From the NCBI GenBank assembly GCA_026986005.1, contig JALSPK010000174.1, forward strand, positions 1 to 64,000: a DNA stretch of 64,000 nt, given 5' to 3'. The notes under the pieces are model-generated. The model saw only the letters and a list, made by a program, of their open reading frames with translations. It did no database searches and had not been told where the DNA came from. Below are positions 1-7,593 of this stretch, one piece after another. Source of the DNA: Saprospiraceae bacterium (GTDB taxonomy: Bacteria; Bacteroidota; Bacteroidia; Chitinophagales; Saprospiraceae). Positions within the stretch are counted from its first letter, which is position 1. Every line of letters begins with the position of its first letter. The position numbers and the translations under genes were made by a program.

Positions 1-36
1 CGGTAAATATTGTAAAAGAACAAAACAAAAAATAAA

Positions 37-112
37 AATGAACGGCGACTAACAGTAGATAAGATGAAGACTTGCTATCGCTGCGTCCTCCTCTTATCAT
101 TGACCGTTGTGC
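37..112 (+). other. attC-like recombination site (left, eroded)
   Basis: A strong hairpin is formed by 58-71 and 85-98 (12 of 14 pairs) around a 13-nt loop. Outside it, AACGG (41-45) can pair with CCGTT (104-108). The site ends in GTTGTGC at 106-112, the same box that ends the site at 1863-1869. The left box is diverged (AATGAAC at 37-43, where GCACAAC would be expected). The layout fits an integron attC whose 3' core box opens the next cassette. It is shorter (76 nt) and less perfect than the two sites downstream, so the assignment is weaker. Confidence 0.5.
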
Positions 113-134
113 ATAATGTAAAACAGAATATTAA

Positions 135-653
135 ATGACAGAAGAACAGATAAAAGAAAAACTTTCGAATGCATTTGTTGCTGTTGTAGCTAATTATAAT
201 GGTTACAAATTACAAGTACCTGATGATACTGGAGGAGTTGATTTTTCTGTTACTTATGATAAAATTCTATCAAGAAATGGAAAAATAAGACATATTCATT
301 CAGGTCAGTACATAGAATTACAGTTAAAAGCCACAGAGGAACATCGAATTATTTTCAATGAAGATCATTTAAAATTTGACTTGGAAGCAAAAACATATAA
401 TGATTTAATAGAAAGGTTTAATGATGGAAATGCACCACTTGTTTTGATTTTAGCCATACTACCTAATGACAGAAATCAATGGGCTGAAATAGGAGAAGTA
501 AATTTAAATATGAATCAGCGTGTTTACTACTTCTATCCATCTGATGAAATGGTAGAAACACAAAATCAAAATACAATAAGAATAAACATTCCTTATGAAA
601 ACAAAATTGGAATGGATTTTTTTCATACTTTATTTGCTCAACATTACAGATGA
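135..653 (+). CDS. DUF4365 domain-containing protein
   Basis: This 172-residue protein matches the DUF4365 pattern: an N-terminal helix with Glu residues (3, 4, 8), a Gly-Val-Asp-Phe strand (Asp36), a strand with Glu61-Leu-Gln63-Leu-Lys65, then a Tyr-Asn-Asp-Leu helix near 87-92. The Asp and Gln-x-Lys spacing resembles the PD-(D/E)XK nuclease core, with Gln where (D/E) usually sits, as often in this family. DUF4365 proteins are common in mobile and defence regions, but no reaction is established here. The ATG lies 22 nt after the GTTGTGC box. Its stop overlaps the next start (ATGA), so the two genes are probably translated together. Confidence 0.8.
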   Translation: MTEEQIKEKLSNAFVAVVANYNGYKLQVPDDTGGVDFSVTYDKILSRNGKIRHIHSGQYIELQLKATEEHRIIFNEDHLKFDLEAKTYNDLIERFNDGNAPLVLILAILPNDRNQWAEIGEVNLNMNQRVYYFYPSDEMVETQNQNTIRINIPYENKIGMDFFHTLFAQHYR

Positions 654-1729
654 TAACAAATACGAAAATAATATCATACATTCAGAATCGTGGATGGATT
701 CAAAGTAGAGAAACTGAAAAGTTTCAATATTTTCGTGCACCTGATTCATTAGGGTTTGAAGAAGAATATGAACTTCCCATTCCCAGTAATCCTGATAGTT
801 CAGATTATACTAAATTTTTGAAAAACACATTATTTCTATTAGCGGACATCTATGAAATATCTAATGAGGAACTTGAAATAATAATTGAAGAAGATAATAC
901 CATTTTATCTATTAGAATTCACGATAACCAAACCAAAGATGGGAAAATTGGATTCAAAAGATTTGAAGAATTAATAGATGGACTTAAAGACCTTTTACTT
1001 GATACAGCTTCATTTGTAATGCATCCTGATATTCAAATTAAATCAAGTCCAGCAGAAGCATATAGATACTTAAATTATTGTAATTTTTTACAAACAGAAG
1101 TGGGAAGTTTCATAGCCAAAGTAGAGTTACCTTCCAATGAAGTTATAAGGGAACCTCAATTATTTGATGAAGAAATAAGGGCTAATCAAATAAATGCAAA
1201 ATTGAAATCAGTTATAAGATATGTTAAAAATTCCGTTTTTGATTCTAATGGGCAATTTGATGAAATCCATTTAGAAGAAAATCTATCTAACATTAACTTA
1301 AATATTTTAAAAGATATTGAAAAGATTTACGATAAAACAGAAAGTAGGAATATCGAATTTTATTTTAGCGACATTGAAGATTCGATAAAGATAAATACAG
1401 AAAATATTTATAATGAAAACCTTATAAAGTTATCTAACTTGATTCAAAGCATTAATGAAACGCTAAATGAAGAAAATGAAAGAACTCTAATCGGTAGAAT
1501 TATAACTTTAAAATCTACTGATCCTGATGGAGAGAGAAATGAAATTACTTTTGCTAGTATTTTAGATAATATGCCTATCAAAGTAAAGGCTCGTTTAAAT
1601 AGTGCAAATTATCAAGATGCTGTTAATGCACATATTCTTAAAAAAAATATTCAAATTAAAGGAATTTTAAAAAAATTAAAAACAATATATAGGTTTATTG
1701 AAATACAAGAATTTGATGTTCCCGAATAA
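650..1729 (+). CDS. uncharacterised protein with OB-fold-like C-terminus
   Basis: I do not recognise a named family over most of this 359-residue protein. It starts inside the stop of the DUF4365 gene (ATGA overlap) and ends 9 nt before the attC-like site, so it is the second gene of cassette 1. It is acidic and cytosolic, with no signal peptide or membrane segment. Residues about 281-359 alternate short beta strands (Gly-Arg-Ile-Ile-Thr-Leu, Ile-Lys-Val-Lys-Ala, Ile-Gln-Ile-Lys-Gly-Ile-Leu) in a way that suggests an OB-fold nucleic-acid-binding domain; this is inferred from pattern only. It could be the partner or target-binding subunit of the DUF4365 protein. Confidence 0.75.
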   Translation: MITNTKIISYIQNRGWIQSRETEKFQYFRAPDSLGFEEEYELPIPSNPDSSDYTKFLKNTLFLLADIYEISNEELEIIIEEDNTILSIRIHDNQTKDGKIGFKRFEELIDGLKDLLLDTASFVMHPDIQIKSSPAEAYRYLNYCNFLQTEVGSFIAKVELPSNEVIREPQLFDEEIRANQINAKLKSVIRYVKNSVFDSNGQFDEIHLEENLSNINLNILKDIEKIYDKTESRNIEFYFSDIEDSIKINTENIYNENLIKLSNLIQSINETLNEENERTLIGRIITLKSTDPDGERNEITFASILDNMPIKVKARLNSANYQDAVNAHILKKNIQIKGILKKLKTIYRFIEIQEFDVPE

Positions 1730-1738
1730 AAACACTAT

Positions 1739-1869
1739 GCACAACAAAAAATATAGTGCATTTGGCAGATAGTGCTAAAAATGAAGATGATAGTAATAAA
1801 TAAACATAGTGCAAAATTGAAACTTTGGAGCGTTAAAATGCCAAACGCACCATATTCAAATCGTTGTGC
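1739..1869 (+). other. attC-like recombination site (middle, well preserved)
   Basis: This 131-bp site lies between the two cassettes. It opens with GCACAAC (1739-1745) and closes with its complement GTTGTGC (1863-1869). Inside, 1751-1767 pairs with 1839-1855 over 15 of 17 positions, separated by a few unpaired bases from the end boxes. This is the R''-L''-...-L'-R' layout of integron attC sites, which recombine as a folded single strand. The site resembles the one at 7387-7517 in length (131 bp), in the first 17 bases and in an internal GTGCTAAA. Confidence 0.75.
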
Positions 1870-1872
1870 CTA

Positions 1873-4800
1873 ATGCCAGAAAAAAAACGAAAAAAATCTA
1901 TGATAAACATACTGAACAACTATTGCAATAAGGAAAATGGATTATTGTTGTTCAATCCACCAACTGGCTCTGGAAAAACACACAATGTATTAAAGTGGAT
2001 ATTTGAAAACTACAAAGACTATTGCAAAGAAAATAGAAAAATATTTTTTATCACCAACTTAAAGAAGAACTTACCTTTTGACGAATTAAAAACAGATTTT
2101 TTTGTTCCAAATGGAAAAGAACACGAATTTGACAAGCACGTTACATTTCTAGACTCTAATTCTGAAAATTTACTAAAACGCTTTCATTTAGTTGATGATT
2201 CAATAGACAAATATTTTAAAAATCATAAAGTTTATTACACAATTGTTTCAATTCTAAATAAAATTAAGAAACACGAAACTAACCCTGAATTTAAAGGTAT
2301 TGTTAAAGAAATGAAGGATAAGTTAAGAAACGAACTTGAACCTCAATTCAGGCGGATAATTGAAAAATTTTTAAAAGAAAATTACAGTAATAGAAATGAA
2401 AGAATAAAAGCAATACAAACAGACAACAAAATAAAATGGATAGGAGAATTATATCCAGCAGTTTATTCTTCAAAAAGAAAAGTATTCTTTTTAAGTATTG
2501 ACAAATTCTATTTTAAAAACAGTACATTAGTTGAACCTTCATATTCATTCCTTGAAAATGATATAACTAAAGATGCTATAATATTCATTGATGAATTTGA
2601 TGCTACAAAAGACAATCTACTAAAGAACATAATCGAAAAAGGGAGAAAACAAAGAATAGATTTTATTCATTTATTTACTGAGATCTATTGGGCATTATCT
2701 AAAAACATATTTCCTCAAAAATTTGTAACTCATTCTGAGAAAAGAAAAGAATTGATTGAAAAAGGATATAATCTTAATCTAGAAAATATCCAAGAAATTC
2801 TACTAAAAAAAGCTGAAGAAATTGTACAAAGATATAATCTTAATTATAGTTTCAAAACAAATAACAAAGATGATGAAAATGAAAATCAAAGAAATTTATT
2901 ATTTCACGATTTTCAATATCACTCTGTTTATAGAAATAACAAACGATTTATAAGGCTTAACACCAACAATAGTTCAAAAATAAATGAAATTATTTTTGAA
3001 ACTGAACGTCCTAATTCGGGAGAAAACATTGTTGCCTTGCTTAATCAAATTAAAGGTTTTGTAAATTATTTTAGTGGTATAATTAAAAGTATTTCAGAAA
3101 ACTACCAACAGCTTGAAATGCAAGAAAGACAAGAAAATCCGAATAGAATAGAATTCACGTTTGACCTTGCTTTAAGTTCCGTTATTGAAGAATTTGGTTT
3201 AGATAGCAGATATAAATCCTTCATCATTGAAAATATATTAAGTGCAAGAGAAAGAACTAAAAAAGATAAATTTGAATTAAATTATGATTTAAGTGTTTAT
3301 GAAAACGGATTTAGATATTATGATTTTGTTGATGATGATTCACATCAATCAAAAACAAAAATTTTTATTTACAACTTTCAAAATACACCTGAAAAATTCA
3401 TTTTAAAACTTGCTGAAAAATCTAAAATTATTGGAATTTCAGCAACCGCAAAGGTAAAAACGGTTACTGGAAACTATGATGTGTCATATTTTAAAAGACA
3501 ACTAGGTAATAGTTTTTTTGAATTAAACAAAAATGAGAAGGGACTTCTTTCTAATTTATTCAATCAACAAAATAAGTATTACAACAAAGTTAAAATTGAA
3601 ACTAAATGGCTTTCTTTCTCAAATTACGAATCAGATTTCGAAAAACTTTTTGAAGATAAAGAACTAGCACTTGACATCATAGGGGAACTTAAAAATAATA
3701 ATCCAAAAATAACAGATTACCTTTTTTATCGTTATTTGAAAATTGGTTTTTCATTTAAACAATTCTTATTAAAGGATAAAATAAAAGGATTTTTGTGTTT
3801 ACTTAATAAAGAGCCAAAATATTTTGATAAGAATTTAAACTTGAAAATTCTAGAAGAAATATTTTCAATTTTAATTGAAAATACAACTAATACTATTGAA
3901 TTGTTTTCAGAAGAAAACGAAAAAGGAAAATTGAAATATAATGTAAAGAATGCTTACGCAATAATCAATAGCAATGATTTTGATAACAAAAAACAATCTT
4001 TCATTTCTAGATTAGAAGATGATAAAAAAGTTTTTATTATCTCTATGTATCAAACAATGGGGGCTGGTCAAAACTTACAATACACTGCACCAAACCCCAA
4101 AGAACTAGTTGATGTTAAAGATGAAGATTTATTTAATTGGAATAAAGAGAATAAAACAGATATAAATGCAATCTATCTTGACAAACCAACACATCTTATT
4201 CAACAGATAAGCAAAGATTTGAATGAAGAAGGATTTATTAGATATTTATTTCAACTTGAATTTCTAGCACAAGCAGGTAAAATATCAATTAAACAATTAA
4301 ATAGACAAGTTACTATTGCCTTTAAGCACCTTTTAGCATCATTTAACAACACAAAAAAACTAGAAAATCCAAATAATGGGTTTCTTTATCAAGATGAAAA
4401 TATAAAGCAACATTTTGCTAAATATATAATTCAAGCAATTGGTAGGATTTGTAGAACAAATCTAAAATCATCAAATATTTATATTTACGCAGATGAAGAA
4501 CTTGATAAACTTATTTGTGATTTTGATGTGGATAACAACATCGTTTTAAATGAGTTTAAAGCACTTGTAAAATCTTCAAAACAAAAGAACAGATTAAACT
4601 CAATTGACGATAAACAATTTGTTAATTTAGCAAATTCAACAAATAGGAAGATAACATCTTTAATAAAGAAATTTATTTCTTCAGATTGGAATTGGAAAGA
4701 AAATCAAAAAAAAGAATGGGAATCTTTAAGAAATATGTGTTTATGTTTCCCTACTATTTCTACGGATGATATTTCAAAACTAGGTCTTAATAGAATTTTA

Positions 4801-5403
4801 GATTTATATATAGAATTACCTTTGGCAAATGATAATTATTCATATAATCAAGAAGAAGATTATGCTAGTATTGAAGTATCATTCAATGATTCTTTGACTT
4901 TTAAAGTTTCTGAAAAATCCGCAAGGTTAAAAGAGTTGATGGAAATAGAAGGTGTTGAAAGTTATTTTAAAAAGAATAATTGGGCTACTAGTTTTAAAAA
5001 GAATAAATTCATTTTACCACCTGAATTATTTAATAACATATACAAAGGAGCATTGGGAGAACAAATTGGAAAATTTATTATTGAAACACAATACAAGGTT
5101 GAATTAGAAGAGTTGTCATTAGAAAATTACGAACTTTTTGATTTTAAAATAAAGAATAAAGACATTTATATTGATTTTAAACATTGGAAAGAAAACACCA
5201 AAATTGATGCTAAAAAACAACTCAAAAAGATTAGCGAAAAACTTGATACAACAAAAGGGTACAAAGTATTTATCATTAACATTTTATCCTCAGTAGAAAG
5301 AAAATCAATTCCTACAACAGATAAAAGGATTATAGAAATTCCTTTTTTATGGAATACAGAAACAAAAAAATTCAACCAAGAAATAATAAAATTGCTTCCA
5401 TAA
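1873..5403 (+). CDS. ddmD: DdmD-like SF2 helicase / PD-(D/E)XK nuclease fusion
   Basis: This 1,176-residue protein has a superfamily 2 helicase core followed by a C-terminal nuclease. Visible helicase motifs are Walker A (Pro-Thr-Gly-Ser-Gly-Lys-Thr, 30-36), Walker B DEFD (240-243), SAT (523-525), a Gln-Thr-Met-Gly-Ala-Gly-Gln motif V (727-733) and QAIGRICRT motif VI (854-862). The nuclease has Glu1063, Asp1090 and Asp1101-Phe-Lys1103, a complete PD-(D/E)XK set. Length, domain order and the adjacent Argonaute-like gene match DdmD of the Vibrio cholerae DdmDE plasmid-elimination system, where DdmD unwinds and degrades DNA marked by DdmE. I chose the ATG at 1873; a TTG at 1864 is in frame but lies inside the attC core box. 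No methyltransferase is nearby, which argues against a restriction enzyme. Confidence 0.8.
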   Translation: MPEKKRKKSMINILNNYCNKENGLLLFNPPTGSGKTHNVLKWIFENYKDYCKENRKIFFITNLKKNLPFDELKTDFFVPNGKEHEFDKHVTFLDSNSENLLKRFHLVDDSIDKYFKNHKVYYTIVSILNKIKKHETNPEFKGIVKEMKDKLRNELEPQFRRIIEKFLKENYSNRNERIKAIQTDNKIKWIGELYPAVYSSKRKVFFLSIDKFYFKNSTLVEPSYSFLENDITKDAIIFIDEFDATKDNLLKNIIEKGRKQRIDFIHLFTEIYWALSKNIFPQKFVTHSEKRKELIEKGYNLNLENIQEILLKKAEEIVQRYNLNYSFKTNNKDDENENQRNLLFHDFQYHSVYRNNKRFIRLNTNNSSKINEIIFETERPNSGENIVALLNQIKGFVNYFSGIIKSISENYQQLEMQERQENPNRIEFTFDLALSSVIEEFGLDSRYKSFIIENILSARERTKKDKFELNYDLSVYENGFRYYDFVDDDSHQSKTKIFIYNFQNTPEKFILKLAEKSKIIGISATAKVKTVTGNYDVSYFKRQLGNSFFELNKNEKGLLSNLFNQQNKYYNKVKIETKWLSFSNYESDFEKLFEDKELALDIIGELKNNNPKITDYLFYRYLKIGFSFKQFLLKDKIKGFLCLLNKEPKYFDKNLNLKILEEIFSILIENTTNTIELFSEENEKGKLKYNVKNAYAIINSNDFDNKKQSFISRLEDDKKVFIISMYQTMGAGQNLQYTAPNPKELVDVKDEDLFNWNKENKTDINAIYLDKPTHLIQQISKDLNEEGFIRYLFQLEFLAQAGKISIKQLNRQVTIAFKHLLASFNNTKKLENPNNGFLYQDENIKQHFAKYIIQAIGRICRTNLKSSNIYIYADEELDKLICDFDVDNNIVLNEFKALVKSSKQKNRLNSIDDKQFVNLANSTNRKITSLIKKFISSDWNWKENQKKEWESLRNMCLCFPTISTDDISKLGLNRILDLYIELPLANDNYSYNQEEDYASIEVSFNDSLTFKVSEKSARLKELMEIEGVESYFKKNNWATSFKKNKFILPPELFNNIYKGALGEQIGKFIIETQYKVELEELSLENYELFDFKIKNKDIYIDFKHWKENTKIDAKKQLKKISEKLDTTKGYKVFIINILSSVERKSIPTTDKRIIEIPFLWNTETKKFNQEIIKLLP

Positions 5404-5404
5404 A

Positions 5405-7408
5405 ATGAAATATTGCAAAATAAATACCTTGAAAATTGATTTGAAATTTGCTAATATTTTAAATGATTTTTCTATTGTACAATTCTCATCAACTGATAAT
5501 TATATAAAATATGGAGCATTATTTTTAGACGAAATTAATCTAACATTAAAAACCAAAAGTATTGTCTTTGAACAAGGTAAATCTTTTTTTGCATTATTTG
5601 ACAAATATGATTTTGAAAAAATAGATTTATCATTAAAATTAAAATCTTTAAAATTTAGCGAAACTCTAGTATATAAAATTATAGATTCAGAAAATGAGTT
5701 AAATAAAATACCTAGACACTTATTATCACAATTACTAATCAACTCAATATCTACACCCAAACATAAACGTCTTTCATTTAATAATTTGACTGGGAAGTTA
5801 TATTTATTTAATACCAATCATTTCAAAATAAGTAAAACCAGAGAGAAAGAACAAATATTTAAAATAGTAGGATTAGAATTTAAAATAAATAAGTCATTAT
5901 CGTTAGAGTTAAATGTAAGAACATTTTCAAATGTTTTGCTTTTTAAAAAAATGGATTTTTCTAAAAAGAAATTTAGAGATTATGCAAAATATACTTTTGT
6001 TCACGCTACAAATACATTAAAACGTGTATTGAATTCAGATGAAAAAGTAGAAAACCAGTTTATATTAAAACAAACTCAAAAAAACGGAAAACTTGAGAAA
6101 AATAATATTCCTTTTTTAGATTTTAAAAATTTAGAAGATTTTAAAATTACCAAATTAGGTCTATTAAATGATGTAATGTTAAGTATTGAAAATAAACTTT
6201 CAAATTACATAAATATTTCATTTAACAAAGTAAGTATTAGTAATGTAATTAGGTTTAATAATTCCCTTAAAATTGAAAAACAATCTTTCAAAATCACTCT
6301 TATTGATAGCATAAATGATGATGATTCATTAGAAGTGATAAATGATTTGATAAAGGAAATAAATTTAATATCACCTTTGAGTAAATTGAAAATTTCAAAA
6401 AAGGAAAGTAAAAATGGGTTTAACATTAAACTTATTCAGAATAGAGCATATTATTCAAGATATAACTTGATTGATCCGTACAAATCAAGTTCAAATATTC
6501 AACATATTACTTTGCAAGATTTTAAAATTAATTCAAAAGCATCAATAAAGGCCATTATAAAAGAACTGATAATAAAAAATGATATTCAAAGTAATCAAAT
6601 CAGCATAATTGATTGGAAAAAGTACAGTTTTAATGATAAGTGGATTTTTGGAAATAAAGTTGAAGATGATTTTTTCTTTGTTACTGTATATCCAAATGGT
6701 AAACTTGAATTTGAACAATTTGAAAGACATTTGTTTAACCAAAATGAGTATGATGAACTTTGCAATATTTTTGATGAAGATTCAAATACTGAATTTATAT
6801 TAAAAGACGATAAAGGAAATATCAACAGCATCAAGAAAACAGAAAATTTTTCTTTACCAGAATTTGAATCTATTTATGAGATATTGTCAAAAGAGAGTGA
6901 AAATATAAAGATAAATAAACAGCAAGTAATTTCTTATGTAGAAGAAGTATTTGAACTTCCAAAACAAAACGAATTCATCCAAAAAATAAATTCGCTTGAA
7001 AAATGGAATAAACTCTCTTTATTAAATTGTTTTCCTAGCAGAACTGATAAGAAAAAAATAACTGAAATCATAAAGGATAAAACATCTGAAGTTTTAAAAT
7101 CGTACTTGCGAGATAAAACACGTTATGAAATTTTAGATAGTCAATTAGATATTCATCACTATGTAGAAAATGAAAGACAGTTTTATTTTGTTGGAATTAA
7201 AGGTGCAGGTATTCAACAACAAATATCAAGAGCATCTGTCATAAGGGAAATCGAAAAAATAAATGAATCTGAATTTATATTTGAAGAATTATTACCACTT
7301 ATGAATGTTGATTTTGTGAAGAATGGAGATTTAACAGTAATGCCCTTTCCTCTGAAATATTTAAGAGAATGGATAAAATACACTAGGCACAACAAAAAAT
7401 ATACGTAA
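5405..7408 (+). CDS. ddmE: DdmE-like divergent prokaryotic Argonaute
   Basis: This 667-residue protein starts one base after the helicase stop, so the two are co-translated. It is AT-rich and divergent; I see no DEDX catalytic tetrad, consistent with the inactive PIWI domain of DdmE. The C-terminal third has a Phe-Tyr-Phe-Val-Gly-Ile-Lys stretch with a following Arg-Ala-x-x-x-Arg helix (about 596-615), and a Pro-Phe-Pro-Leu-Lys-Tyr-Leu segment close to the end, like the PIWI end of Argonautes. In V. cholerae, DdmE uses a short guide to find plasmid DNA and recruits DdmD. Size (about 670 versus about 690 residues) and position support the call more than sequence, which I cannot align here. The last eight residues are encoded by the attC-like site. 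Confidence 0.7.
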   Translation: MKYCKINTLKIDLKFANILNDFSIVQFSSTDNYIKYGALFLDEINLTLKTKSIVFEQGKSFFALFDKYDFEKIDLSLKLKSLKFSETLVYKIIDSENELNKIPRHLLSQLLINSISTPKHKRLSFNNLTGKLYLFNTNHFKISKTREKEQIFKIVGLEFKINKSLSLELNVRTFSNVLLFKKMDFSKKKFRDYAKYTFVHATNTLKRVLNSDEKVENQFILKQTQKNGKLEKNNIPFLDFKNLEDFKITKLGLLNDVMLSIENKLSNYINISFNKVSISNVIRFNNSLKIEKQSFKITLIDSINDDDSLEVINDLIKEINLISPLSKLKISKKESKNGFNIKLIQNRAYYSRYNLIDPYKSSSNIQHITLQDFKINSKASIKAIIKELIIKNDIQSNQISIIDWKKYSFNDKWIFGNKVEDDFFFVTVYPNGKLEFEQFERHLFNQNEYDELCNIFDEDSNTEFILKDDKGNINSIKKTENFSLPEFESIYEILSKESENIKINKQQVISYVEEVFELPKQNEFIQKINSLEKWNKLSLLNCFPSRTDKKKITEIIKDKTSEVLKSYLRDKTRYEILDSQLDIHHYVENERQFYFVGIKGAGIQQQISRASVIREIEKINESEFIFEELLPLMNVDFVKNGDLTVMPFPLKYLREWIKYTRHNKKYT

Positions 7409-7517
7409 TTGCGGTTTTGTGCTAAATTCAAAGTTTGTACCTTTGGAAAAAGTACAGTACTAGACCGAAAAGTAAGTGCTTTAAAGTCCGCAACTACGCA
7501 TATACAAACCGTCAGAC
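7387..7517 (+). other. attC-like recombination site (last in array)
   Basis: This site is 131 bp, the same length as the middle site. GCACAAC is at 7387-7393. The arm 7400-7414 pairs with 7488-7504, with one mismatch and a two-base bulge, the kind of extrahelical bases typical of attC. The closing box is GTCAGAC (7511-7517) instead of GTTGTGC; it is one base from the canonical GTTAGAC. No further cassette follows: the next gene is a minus-strand housekeeping gene. The ddmE stop codon (7406-7408) lies inside the left arm. Confidence 0.7.
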
Positions 7518-7593
7518 TGTAAAGTTACCTACAAAAGCCAATTATTTTAGATTATTTGCTAATTCACGAAATTAAAAAACATGATCTATTTCG

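Larger units (their letters stand above)
107..1863 (+). mobile_element. putative integron gene cassette 1 (DUF4365 + OB-like protein)
   Basis: If recombination occurs between G and TT of each GTTGTGC box, as in integrons, this 1,757-bp unit is one cassette. It holds two overlapping genes on the plus strand and ends in the attC-like site at 1739-1869. There is no transposase or integrase inside. Both genes are of unknown role; a DUF4365 nuclease-like fold suggests a defence or DNA-processing cargo, which is inference. Confidence 0.6.
1864..7511 (+). mobile_element. putative integron gene cassette 2 (DdmDE-like)
   Basis: This 5,648-bp unit runs from the TT of the core box at 1863-1869 to the G of the box at 7511-7517. 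It contains exactly two genes, a helicase-nuclease and an Argonaute-like partner, filling almost all of the unit. It is very large for an integron cassette, most of which carry one small gene. The first ATG is only 3 bp after the core box, so the cassette has no room for its own upstream promoter; transcription must start in the preceding attC, in cassette 1, or further left. Confidence 0.6.

Noticed and set aside
1873-5403. Helicase-nuclease as a Type I or III restriction subunit
   Set aside because: There is no methyltransferase or specificity gene nearby, and the C-terminal position of the nuclease with an Argonaute-like partner fits DdmD better.
106-7517. Inverted GTTGTGC/GCACAAC boxes as ends of two composite insertion sequences
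   Set aside because: No transposase or target duplication is present, and the boxes bound folded intergenic sites between genes rather than a gene with inverted ends. The paired arms inside each site fit attC better.
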